Source of the DNA: Candidatus Kapaibacterium sp.
Lineage (GTDB): Bacteria; Bacteroidota; Ignavibacteria; Kapaibacteriales; WFXC01
DNA length: 34,525 nucleotides
NCBI GenBank assembly: GCA_026996895.1
Contig: JALWJX010000121.1
Location: 1-34,525, forward strand
Direction: 5' to 3'
Shown here piece by piece: positions 8,102 through 17,500 of this stretch. A model generated the notes under the pieces. It ran no database searches and was not told where the DNA came from. It saw only the letters and a list, made by a program, of their open reading frames with translations. The translations under genes and the position numbers were made by a program. Positions within the stretch are counted from its first letter, which is position 1. Each line of letters starts with the position of its first letter.

Positions 8102-11089
8102 CTATCGTGCAATGACTAACCGCTGGGTAAATTGCTTATCTCCCAGGCTGACCCGACACACATAGACCCCTTCGGGTAGATTCGAAACGTTCAATTTTAC
8201 GGTTTGTGTACCGCTATGCACAGCATACCGGTAGCTTGCAATCTTCTTACCTAATACAGTGATAAGTTCTACTTGCGCTGGCTGATTTTCACGGGCGGTA
8301 ATTTCCACAAACACATATTGCTGTGCCGGCGTTGGATAGAGAGCGATACCTTCGCCAGAGACAACGCCGATGCTCATCAACTGAACACTTTTCACCCGAG
8401 GATCTGTAATAACCACCGCTTCGGAACTTCCTTTGTCAATTGTTCCCAAAACCTCGCCTGTAACAGGATTTACAATCTTGTAGGACTGGGAAGGATTTTC
8501 AATGGCAATCACGACTGGATAGCGTACACCCTGGAATTGAATAACCGGACTATTAGCAGCACTTTCCACATAACTACCGCTTCCAAAGCGAACATCGAAC
8601 AATCCTGCTGGGGGAACTGGAGGTAATTCGAACCACTTGCTTACCCCACTTTCTTGAGAGAGATATAGCCGACCGACATGATGGGCTTGATCTCGAATGA
8701 CGACCACATCACTGCTGTGCAGGATGTCCTGCTTCCAGCCACGAATGACGCCCGAAGCCTTCATCGCATCCAACCGGAGGTACCCCTCTTCATCGGTCTT
8801 CACCCAATATCCCTTTCCAGGCTCCAGCACGCTGACTTCTTTATACCCTTCATCGGTCTTGTACCAGTAGACACCTGAAACCCGTGTTGGGATAGGACTC
8901 ACATCTGTCAACGGATCAAACTGGATGTTATCCACATTGACCGGAATCGACAGTCCTCCGATCGTATTCCATCCCTTACCCAACCGCACTTTATACTGGG
9001 TCTCCCGTCCGACACTGGTTACCCGGGCTCCAGCAATGATGCTATCCAGCAACGATCCATACTTCACAAAGTAGCCCCGTCCTACCTGCAGATTATCTTC
9101 CTGATAGTAGGCACCTTCAAAGAAGTAGCGGGGCTTATCCAGTGCATTGGGGAAGACTGTTTTCCAGAACGGATCTGCCGGACGAACGGGAAGTGACACC
9201 AGATTCCATCCTTTCTGGAGGAAAGCAAATCGCTCCACTCTTGGTGTCGCATACTCGATAATAAACGATGTAATACGCGCATCACGAATGGTAAAGGAAT
9301 AAATCGTCCCTCCTACGTGCGTTGCGTTGCGCATATCAACGCCAAAAATGGAGCCGTTCAAAGTATCACGGAGAAAGAGCCGGGCATTGGGCGGAAAGTC
9401 ACTGATATCCCAGCTTACAACCACTGGATAATCATTCTGTTCTGCTTTAAAGCGACACAGATAAATGATAGTCGTATCGGCGTGGGCATCTCGAATATCA
9501 CGTGACAGTGAACGTCCGGTCAAATCTCCCATACGAATATCCGTTTCCGGCGGATACCATCGTGCCTCAAAAGGTACCAATGGATCAGTTTCCGCAACTT
9601 CACCAAACAGTGGATCCACACCATCGGAAGCCTCAGCACCAGTACCAAAAATCAGCGTTTGTTGCACTCCCTGGGCACTCTCTAAGGTAATACGAATACC
9701 ACGCCCTGTTACATCCTGATCCTCAACTAAGATTTCCTCATTCGGCTCGATCGGATTCCGCCATATAATGAAAGTTACTCGCAATCGCACAGGGCTCACC
9801 AACATCGTTGGCGAATGGAATGTGATATAGCCAACATACACCCCTGCCGGTCCCGTCACTCGCGAAGGATCACAAATAATCCGCAAACGCAGGGTTGGAT
9901 CGCTCTGGGTTGGATTCCCCAGCGGATCATTAATATCCCCTAAGATCCCTTCATCGATGTAATCGATATACCCTTCCCGTGAAGGCTGCGGAATGGGGTT
10001 TTTCTGTCCAACCGTCTGGAACAACAACCACGGCTGATCGGACTGGACAAACAAATCAGTAATTCGCGACTGATCAATAATGTTCACAACATCCAGTTCT
10101 CGAGTGACTACTTGAGGATCTTGTGAAGCAGAGTCAATCGTCAATGGGTCAATCAGCTCCCACAAGGCCTTATCTGTGCCGGGAACCTCCCGAACCACAG
10201 CACTGGGACCAATATCCGGCTTAAACCCAAGCTGTGGAATACGGGTCAAACGTACATATCCCATTCCCTTCAACGTGGGTTCTGTATTGAAGGTTAAAAG
10301 ATTTTCATTCGTCAAACCGCCAAAAGGCTCTGGTTGCGGCTGATTGGGCACTGCATCTGGACCCGTCGTTGGGAATGGATACTGCCACGGATCTCGTTCA
10401 TTCCATCGAATCGTATCTGCAGCAATGATCAATGGAGTGTTGGAAGCCGTCACATCGCTAATCGTGTTCGTTCCATCATCCTGAATCATTACCTTGAATT
10501 TCACGAAAAGCAGAATCGCCCAGTCGAACTGTCCTCGCTCCCCCGGCGTTGGATTCGTGAAGTTTGTTGAAGGGAGAGGTTCCGAAGAAGTTCCGACAAT
10601 CCGAATCCGACGACCGTTTGGATCACCAGTATTTCCCGGAATACGGGTTTTGTAAAGAGGATCTGGACGATCATCCCACTGAATTTGAAAATGCTTTGCA
10701 ATAGCAAAGGTATCGCTGCCCCGGGTTCCAATCATCTGAACCCCAACAGCTTTCAGCGCTCGCTGATCATATCGAATACTAAACTGAAAACTTTTGATTG
10801 GCTCTGCCGAAGCCAAAGTGTTAGAAAGCCAGGGATTGCGCACATACACTGGCACGATCAAATAATGATCCTCTTTACCCAGAGGGGCAATGGGATACCA
10901 TATCCGCAGTCCCGGATACCGAACCTGCATATTTTGCTGGTACTCACCATAAGCTGGCTCTTGCAATACCAAACCAAGCTGAGGCAGCGATGGTGGTTCC
11001 ACCTGAGACAAAATGTTACTTACAGTAAACAACGCTACAACAAGCACTGCACCGACTTTGCGGACAAACGGAGAAAACTTTGCCATCAT
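8102..11089 (-). CDS. T9SS-exported surface protein with cohesin-like N-domain, 995 residues
   Basis: Signal peptide at the N-terminus (VGAVLVVALFTVSNILSQ). ATG 11089 is preferred over the ATG at 11116 because AAGGA sits 6 bases before it. The N-terminal ~200 residues look cohesin-like: FQFSIRYDQRALKAVGVQ and the FVKFKV strand. A module around bases 9700-9245 (LIFGTGAEASDG, PFEARWYPPE, YPVVVSWD) is shared with neighbouring secreted proteins, and a second partial copy lies at about 8670-8345 (WFELPPVPPAGLFDVRF). Between them are GWNLVSLPV-type segments typical of T9SS cargo. The C-terminal ~80 residues form a type A sorting domain (ALYPTPAQQYVFVEI ... LGKKIASY ... GVYVCRVSL ... RLVIAR). It would be exported through the T9SS and attached at the surface. 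Last gene of the operon. Confidence 0.85.
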   Translation of the reverse strand: MMAKFSPFVRKVGAVLVVALFTVSNILSQVEPPSLPQLGLVLQEPAYGEYQQNMQVRYPGLRIWYPIAPLGKEDHYLIVPVYVRNPWLSNTLASAEPIKSFQFSIRYDQRALKAVGVQMIGTRGSDTFAIAKHFQIQWDDRPDPLYKTRIPGNTGDPNGRRIRIVGTSSEPLPSTNFTNPTPGERGQFDWAILLFVKFKVMIQDDGTNTISDVTASNTPLIIAADTIRWNERDPWQYPFPTTGPDAVPNQPQPEPFGGLTNENLLTFNTEPTLKGMGYVRLTRIPQLGFKPDIGPSAVVREVPGTDKALWELIDPLTIDSASQDPQVVTRELDVVNIIDQSRITDLFVQSDQPWLLFQTVGQKNPIPQPSREGYIDYIDEGILGDINDPLGNPTQSDPTLRLRIICDPSRVTGPAGVYVGYITFHSPTMLVSPVRLRVTFIIWRNPIEPNEEILVEDQDVTGRGIRITLESAQGVQQTLIFGTGAEASDGVDPLFGEVAETDPLVPFEARWYPPETDIRMGDLTGRSLSRDIRDAHADTTIIYLCRFKAEQNDYPVVVSWDISDFPPNARLFLRDTLNGSIFGVDMRNATHVGGTIYSFTIRDARITSFIIEYATPRVERFAFLQKGWNLVSLPVRPADPFWKTVFPNALDKPRYFFEGAYYQEDNLQVGRGYFVKYGSLLDSIIAGARVTSVGRETQYKVRLGKGWNTIGGLSIPVNVDNIQFDPLTDVSPIPTRVSGVYWYKTDEGYKEVSVLEPGKGYWVKTDEEGYLRLDAMKASGVIRGWKQDILHSSDVVVIRDQAHHVGRLYLSQESGVSKWFELPPVPPAGLFDVRFGSGSYVESAANSPVIQFQGVRYPVVIAIENPSQSYKIVNPVTGEVLGTIDKGSSEAVVITDPRVKSVQLMSIGVVSGEGIALYPTPAQQYVFVEITARENQPAQVELITVLGKKIASYRYAVHSGTQTVKLNVSNLPEGVYVCRVSLGDKQFTQRLVIAR

Positions 11090-11128
11090 TCTGTTTCCTT
11101 TAACTTTTATGAACATCCCTTTCGTTCT

Positions 11129-12340
11129 TTATTGTCTGTATACCCACTTAATACGTCGCTCTTGCCCAAAGTAAAGAGCAACGGCATATAATCCACGGCT
11201 CCAGGTCATTGTCGGAATCCAGCAATACCGTCTTCCAGCCTGTACTGGAACATCCAGAATTTTTCGCCCCATACTATCGTAAACTTCAATCTTTGTCATT
11301 GGCAACCTGGTGTGAACTTCTACACCATCCGTTCCTGCTGATATTAGCTCCCATCGCGTCACTGATTCTGTTTGCACACCACTTATCTGTTGCCATTTGA
11401 CCATCACACGGTTCGTATCAAACCGGGTCACACAATGACAAATCGGCAACACCTGCAATATGCCCAATGCAAAATTCATCGTATCCACCGAAGGTGTGCT
11501 CAGCACCGCCTGTATCGAAAGCACTACCGAAGTCCAGTTGGAGTCTCCATAACATTTCCACTCATAGCGTTGCTGCTCTGCATTCCATTCCGGTTGATCG
11601 CACCCCAAGCCAGCCGCCGGAAATAATTGCACGTCCTGCACATCACCTTTGTCATCAAGTTGCCTGAAATACAAGCTAACCGTATCAACTCGATTGTTAA
11701 ATACATTCTGGATTGCAACCGTCAGTTGCAACGTATCCACTGGCATTGTCAACACCGTATTATGCTGATAAACATTCAGCCGAGCCTGTCTATCGGGCTT
11801 ATCCCGAACCATTAACACTACAGGATCAACCTTCCCGATAGTACCCGGCACATCGATAACGGTATTATTATGCAGCCGACCAAAAGTCACCCGGCGCAGC
11901 ACAACATAACTCGTATCCGGACATTGAGGTCCACGTACGCTCCCTGCAATTGCTACCACCGCTTTCTGAGCACCAGTACTTTGTAGAAAACGTTGAACAT
12001 TCCCGCCTTCTACAACGACAACCCCATCTTCGACTGTATGCATCTGAACAAAATCCATCGTTTCACTCAGCGTATTCGCTTTCAACAGGGTTGTCAGCGT
12101 CAACCTCGATGGATCGTATCCAATTTCGACCGCAAATGACAGCAAACTATCCTGCACGTGAATCGTACCAACGGTTACCACCAAAATCACTCGCTGCACC
12201 GATCCACAAATATCCACCGGCTGACTCTGGATTCCGACCACCTGAGCCGCTGTTGGGAAACTCCCACTAACCAAACTCAGGAGCGCTCCCAACCACCTCA
12301 ATTTCTTAAAGAACTCACAACAAAAAACCCTTTTAATCAC
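11129..12340 (-). CDS. Secreted cohesin-like protein with minimal T9SS-like tail, 403 residues
   Basis: Starts at GTG 12340 (AGGA just upstream) with a signal peptide: basic FFKK, hydrophobic LRWLGALLSLVSGSFPTAA, then Q. The first ~170 residues resemble a cohesin fold: DICGSVQRVILVV, FAVEIGYDPSRLTL, then LRRVTFG. The remainder is beta-rich and unassigned. The C-terminus (KIEVYDSMGRKILDV ... GLYAVALYF ... IKWVYRQ) keeps the GRK and GLY features of a type A sorting domain but lacks the PNP segment. The next gene begins 39 bases past this stop. No enzyme motif is visible. Could be a structural surface protein or a ligand-binding module; function unknown. Confidence 0.75.
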   Translation of the reverse strand: MIKRVFCCEFFKKLRWLGALLSLVSGSFPTAAQVVGIQSQPVDICGSVQRVILVVTVGTIHVQDSLLSFAVEIGYDPSRLTLTTLLKANTLSETMDFVQMHTVEDGVVVVEGGNVQRFLQSTGAQKAVVAIAGSVRGPQCPDTSYVVLRRVTFGRLHNNTVIDVPGTIGKVDPVVLMVRDKPDRQARLNVYQHNTVLTMPVDTLQLTVAIQNVFNNRVDTVSLYFRQLDDKGDVQDVQLFPAAGLGCDQPEWNAEQQRYEWKCYGDSNWTSVVLSIQAVLSTPSVDTMNFALGILQVLPICHCVTRFDTNRVMVKWQQISGVQTESVTRWELISAGTDGVEVHTRLPMTKIEVYDSMGRKILDVPVQAGRRYCWIPTMTWSRGLYAVALYFGQERRIKWVYRQ

Positions 12341-12381
12341 AGTCCTACAACTGCTTTCTATATGCTTTGTCTATGACAATT

Positions 12382-14403
12382 TTATCGTTTTGCTACTTGG
12401 TAAGTGCCAACAACCTGTCCGTCTTGGACAATCTGCCAGAAATAGACGCCTGTTGCCACTGGATTCCCACCTCTATCTTTACCATCCCAGCGCAACTGCT
12501 GCATTTGCCCGGCTTCCAAACGACCATCCCACAGTGTTCGAAGCTTCTGTCCCAACTCGTTGACGATCTGGACTGTATAACGCCCCGTCTCAGGAGCAAC
12601 ATATCGCATCTGAACTTCGTTCCCAAAGGGATTCGGGAAAATCTGGATCGCAGCTTGCTCCATACCAGCATTTGCAATCATTAAGGTTGTCCCTTTGCGC
12701 TGGACGTCGTTAAACCGAAGATCTGAAATCGTCACAGTGCTACTTGCAGGACGAATAATCAGATATCCCACGATTCCGGGAGCAAAATCTCCAGTTCCTG
12801 CTACCGCCACACGGTTTCCACTCCATTGCGTATACAATCTCTGATCCCGGCCAGCAACCCCAACGAATTCTTCAATGGTAGCATTGGAAACTGTGAAGGT
12901 AAATCCAACAGTAGAATGCACATATCCATTGAGCCGAACTGGAATGCTCACCATTTCATTGCCTATTGCTTCTGCTGTTCCAAATTCTATGGTTGTCGCT
13001 CGCATTACCGCCGCTGCCTTCCCATATCCCGGAATGGTATCCAGCAGCCAGGGCAGCTCCGGCACTTTCCCGGCAATGTAGTTCAAAATCAATGCAGCAT
13101 CGTATTCATTTGCCTGAAAGTACAAGTTGTTCCGAGAATCATCGGCGGGCAGATCATCATAAACCCCAGCGCTTTTGACTGGCCACTCCCGACGATAGAC
13201 AACCAAGTTTCCGTCCTGATCCAGAGAATCGCCACTATTATCCAGCTTCCGGGAAGAATACCAGAAACGCCCATTGTGGTTCACATCTGCGTGGTACGCC
13301 TGTCGAAACATCAAGCTATCCAGGGGCTGATTCTGCGCTACCGCCCGGAGAATGGTCAACACGTCATTGAGTGTCACATACCGATTCTGTGGCAATCCCG
13401 CATGCAATTGTCCGGGAATTTGAGACATATTGGCATCACCATCTCCCCATCCAGCGATACCCGGTTTCGGCGTAGCGATAAATACAATAATGTTGTTATT
13501 TGCGCGAGACGGAGGCCAGATGCTGGTCAATCGCTGGCTCTTGATCACACTATCCTGCCCATCATATCCAGGAATGTAAGCACTGGAAGTGCTGTCTTCT
13601 ATAAAAAGCCCATTCATAAAGGAGGTATTTCCTCCCTGAGTCAGCGAGACAGACTCCAATCCTACCGCAGAACCACTAATCTTTGTAATACCTGGAATAC
13701 CACCAATGATTCCATAATGGAACTCAATATTCCCCTGATTACCCGTTTTGGGTTCGCCAACAGCCGGCGACTCATAGATTTTCACCTGGAAATTGGCAAT
13801 ACTGGAAGGCTGCGGCGCCGGATTAGCTGCGTTGGGATTATTAGGATCAGTCGGATCAAAGAAATAATTCACGTTCAAGTTCTTCCACTGAACAGTCAGC
13901 ACCCGTGAACCGGGTTGTCCGGAAATGTAGTAAGAAATTTCCGACGGCATAAATCCAATGTCACTGGGCGTACGATAATAATGATCCCCCCAGAACGGAG
14001 CAATAACCCCATTAGGAGAGTTCTTGTTAAACATATTATTGGGATCGTTTGTCCCAAAAACGGCTGGCAAATCTCCTACTTGAACAAAACCATTAACATT
14101 GACCTGAATTCGGGTATATCGCTGTCCATCAAATTCAAATTCAAACGGCAATTCAATGCCGAATTCCTGTGTCACAGGATTATAATAAAATCCATCATCC
14201 GGATCCAGAATGCTCGAATTCAAAGGATCCCGAAAATCCTCAGCCGGGAGCACTACCCGATCTGTTGGTAATTCCTGATAGGGTGCATTCTCAATCGTAT
14301 TGGTAAAGTAAGAATAAATCTGTGCAAAAGTGTTTGCTACAGGCAACAAAAGAAGCCCTACAGCAAATGCTGCCACAGAAAAAATCCGTTGCTGCAACTT
14401 CAT
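12382..14403 (-). CDS. T9SS-exported protein with dockerin-like and cohesin-like segments, 673 residues
   Basis: ATG 14403 is preferred over the in-frame ATG at 14436: it has GGGAAGAG upstream and opens a clean signal peptide (IFSVAAFAVGLLLLPVANTFAQ). The N-terminal beta domain carries PFEFEFDGQRYTRIQVNVNG, common in exported proteins. In the middle are two dockerin-type half repeats: GDANMSQ ... VTLNDVLTILRAV and DVNHNGRF ... NEYDAALILNYIAG, the second split by ~50 inserted residues. Next is a cohesin-like domain (TIEFGTAEAIGNEMVSIPVRL ... GIVGYLIIRP). The C-terminus is a FlgD-Ig-like type A sorting domain (IFPNPFGNEVQMRY ... WDGKDRGGNPVATGVYFW). Calcium binding by the DVNHNG loop is inferred. 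Same operon as its neighbours. Confidence 0.85.
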   Translation of the reverse strand: MKLQQRIFSVAAFAVGLLLLPVANTFAQIYSYFTNTIENAPYQELPTDRVVLPAEDFRDPLNSSILDPDDGFYYNPVTQEFGIELPFEFEFDGQRYTRIQVNVNGFVQVGDLPAVFGTNDPNNMFNKNSPNGVIAPFWGDHYYRTPSDIGFMPSEISYYISGQPGSRVLTVQWKNLNVNYFFDPTDPNNPNAANPAPQPSSIANFQVKIYESPAVGEPKTGNQGNIEFHYGIIGGIPGITKISGSAVGLESVSLTQGGNTSFMNGLFIEDSTSSAYIPGYDGQDSVIKSQRLTSIWPPSRANNNIIVFIATPKPGIAGWGDGDANMSQIPGQLHAGLPQNRYVTLNDVLTILRAVAQNQPLDSLMFRQAYHADVNHNGRFWYSSRKLDNSGDSLDQDGNLVVYRREWPVKSAGVYDDLPADDSRNNLYFQANEYDAALILNYIAGKVPELPWLLDTIPGYGKAAAVMRATTIEFGTAEAIGNEMVSIPVRLNGYVHSTVGFTFTVSNATIEEFVGVAGRDQRLYTQWSGNRVAVAGTGDFAPGIVGYLIIRPASSTVTISDLRFNDVQRKGTTLMIANAGMEQAAIQIFPNPFGNEVQMRYVAPETGRYTVQIVNELGQKLRTLWDGRLEAGQMQQLRWDGKDRGGNPVATGVYFWQIVQDGQVVGTYQVAKR

Positions 14404-14456
14404 AACTCTTCCCTTTATGTTATTCCAACATTTCAACTGTCACAATTTTATCTATT

Positions 14457-14495
14457 CTCCGGGAGCTCCTCTATGTGCAAAAGGAGCTCCCGGAG
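14457..14495. terminator. Perfect 14-bp hairpin between two operon genes (possible attenuator or stability element)
   Basis: CTCCGGGAGCTCCT (14457-14470) pairs perfectly with its complement at 14482-14495 around an 11-base loop. It lies in the 107-base gap between the 2,211-residue gene and the next gene. Neither strand has a T run after the stem, so a classic intrinsic terminator is not supported; it may attenuate, protect mRNA ends, or stop transcription in a U-independent way. Confidence 0.6.
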
Positions 14496-14510
14496 ACATT
14501 CTGCCGTACT

Positions 14511-17500
14511 TTACCGCACGACGGTCACCGGATAGAGCAGCACCTGTCCATCCAACTCAATACGATAGAAGTACAATCCCGCTGCTACACGTTGCCCGGC
14601 CATATTTACAACATTCCACTCATATCGATAAGTGCCAGCAGCAACTTTTGCCTGCCCAAGCACCTGCACGGTTTGTCCCATCACATCCACCACTTCTACT
14701 TTTAGATGGGTTGGATGGTCCGTTGTAATAATCACCGCTGCTTGCTCTTCGATTGGATTAGGATAGGTATTAATTCGCACACCTGCTGGCTGATTACCTT
14801 CTGCAACACTAACAGCCGTTGAGGAATCCTTAACGATTTCGAATCCGGTAATCTTTGTATCGTAGACCGTGATCGTTATTTGTCCATTATCATCCTGAAT
14901 ATCAACGCCAGACGATGCCCGATAATGACCGGTGCGCATATTGATATAGAACACATTCCCCTTGGAATTCGCATCTCGCATATACCAATCAATTCCGGGG
15001 AACGGCGATGGCACCGTATTCTTATCCCAGCTAATCGTCACCGGATAGAGCGCTCCCGATTGATCACCGTATCCCGCCTGGAATCCTGCTTCCAGCGGGC
15101 GATCAGAAGCCTTCGGAACGATATTCCGCAGAATTCCTGTCCGCTCTGGAATCATCCACCGAGCATCGAAAATATTTGCCGGTGGAATGGGTGGAATTTC
15201 AAATTCACAGTAATTGGAATCCAACTTCCCAATACCACCCAGATCTGCGTCTTTTCCTGTTGTCGCGTTAATAGCCGTCCCCCACTCGAGAACCTGGTAA
15301 GCACCAGCAGCATTTTCAATGCGAATCGTGCTAACAAAATCGGTTTCTTCGGAAACGGCAATCCGATAGGTCAGGGTTGCCTGCTCACCTTCTTTATCCA
15401 CCGCTACAATTTCAATCGTTACCGTTCCATCTGGATTGCGCGGTGTATTGTTATCAACTGTTCCTGAGACCGTTACCACAACAGTATCAATTCCACTACC
15501 TGTGACGGTAGAAGGATCAACGGTAAATCCAGATGGTTGCGTAACAGTCAGCGTAATTTCCTCTACTGCATCATCGGGGAAGGTACGCTTCAGATCCAGA
15601 TCGGTCAAGGTAATTTGCTCACTGTATTGCTCCCCAACATCCACACATTCGACCAACGGATCTCGGTACAATGCAGGCGGATGATTGACCATCTGAACTT
15701 CGATGGGAATCTGCTTGACGTGCGTCAAACCATATTCATCAGTTACCAACACCGTGATCGTATCAGCATTGGCGCCCAGGCGTGGCGCATCCTCCACTCG
15801 CGGAATTCCATACAGCCGTCCGGTCTCAGGATCAATCTTCAGCCACCGTGGAGTCTTGGCACGAGACGTGATCTCATCCCAGTTTCCTGCTTCGGGATAG
15901 CACGGATCACGCAAAATGCCAGTTGTGGGCTCATACAGTAATTCAAAAGTATGGCGCTGATCAAAATTCGGATCATATACCTTAATCACTCGCGTCGTAT
16001 CGAACAACTGTGTATTATACTCTTCATCCTCTACAGCAACAGCCACCTGATCGGTTACAATCAACGGTGAGAAGTTAATCAGGATCGGCTTGGTGATCAT
16101 ATTGACCCCACCGTGACCATCGTGGACAACAACGGTAATAATCGTATCAGTGTACAACCACTGGTTATATTGGGATATGGGCTTTAACAAGGTTGATCGC
16201 GCTGTTGCCGAATCAATTCGAGCTCGCAGAATACCTTTTTCAGTAAACGCAGCAGCGTAAGGATCAGGATTACCACTTTCATCCTGCAAATACTCTGGAG
16301 CCAACCATTGCGGGCGCACTTGCGATAACCCACCAACGGCTGTATCTTCCGGATTATTCCGAACACCTACCGTTGCAAATCCATACGCAACCTTCCCGTA
16401 TCGGAAATCCCATCCCTGAGCAGCGGCTGCTGAATCTTCCGCTTCATCATCCGTATCAAAATCAACGTCAAAGCGCAGGGAATCTGTCACACTTGCAATC
16501 AGGGTATCATTAGTCTGGCAGCGAGCATCAACCGCCGTAAACACCGGGATACTATCAATAACCAGAATCCGGAACCGATACTCAATGGTATGATCCCAGG
16601 CGTAGTTAACAGTATCCTGCTGCAAGAAACGCGCATTATCACTGTCATAAACAGTAGCGTTGAGATAATCCCGGTACAGGTAGATATATTTTGCAATTTC
16701 TTCGTCGCTCAATCCCAACTTCTTCAGGCTATCTACCACTTCTGCAGATGGTGCCCAATTGCGGACCCGGACGACTACTTCTTCACCGCCCGGCACAACG
16801 AATGGATTCGTTGGCTGTCCTTTAAATTGCAGGTAGCTGATAGCACCATAGTACGACGGTACATTGTAGAAGAGCGTATCAGCATCCAGCCAATAGGACA
16901 ACCCACTACCCGGTGCCACTTCCCATTCATAGGTCAACGCTGGATAATGATCCGGGAAGAATACGGATCGTGGATCATAGAATTTATTGGTGTCCACTGC
17001 TGTCGCTGTAAGAATCGAATCCCGTCCAATACCACTTCCTGCCGGACGTGGATAGCTAACATCTTCCTTCAGCATAACCAGATTTTGCAATTCTGCAGGC
17101 TGCACTGCTTGCAGATCCACAATATTCCCCGTCCATACCGGTGGCTTCGTAGATGCAGCAATACGGAAAGTAATCCCTTTATCGATCGCAGCATTCACAC
17201 CTTCACGCCACAACACCGTACGCGAAACAATCAGGATTTCATCCCCAATATTCACTGGCAAAGCAGCATACTTCTCACCAGCGAAATAAACTACATTTTC
17301 ACCACCATTTGTAGAAGCTGGCAGATCGGGACGGTTGGAATACTGAAATCCTGTTCCACCCAACCGACCCTCACTGTGTTCATATTTTCGTCCACGCAGC
17401 ACTGCTAAGTCCTCATTTTGGGCATTGCGATAGAGGTAATCAAGCAATGTTGCTCCTGAACCAAAGTTTGCCAATCCCTCAGCTGTTCGGCGAATAAACG

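Noticed and set aside
12826-13908. A 360-codon plus-strand frame opposite the dockerin/cohesin-like protein
   Set aside because: No recognisable motif, no start signal, and fully antisense to a well-supported exported protein.
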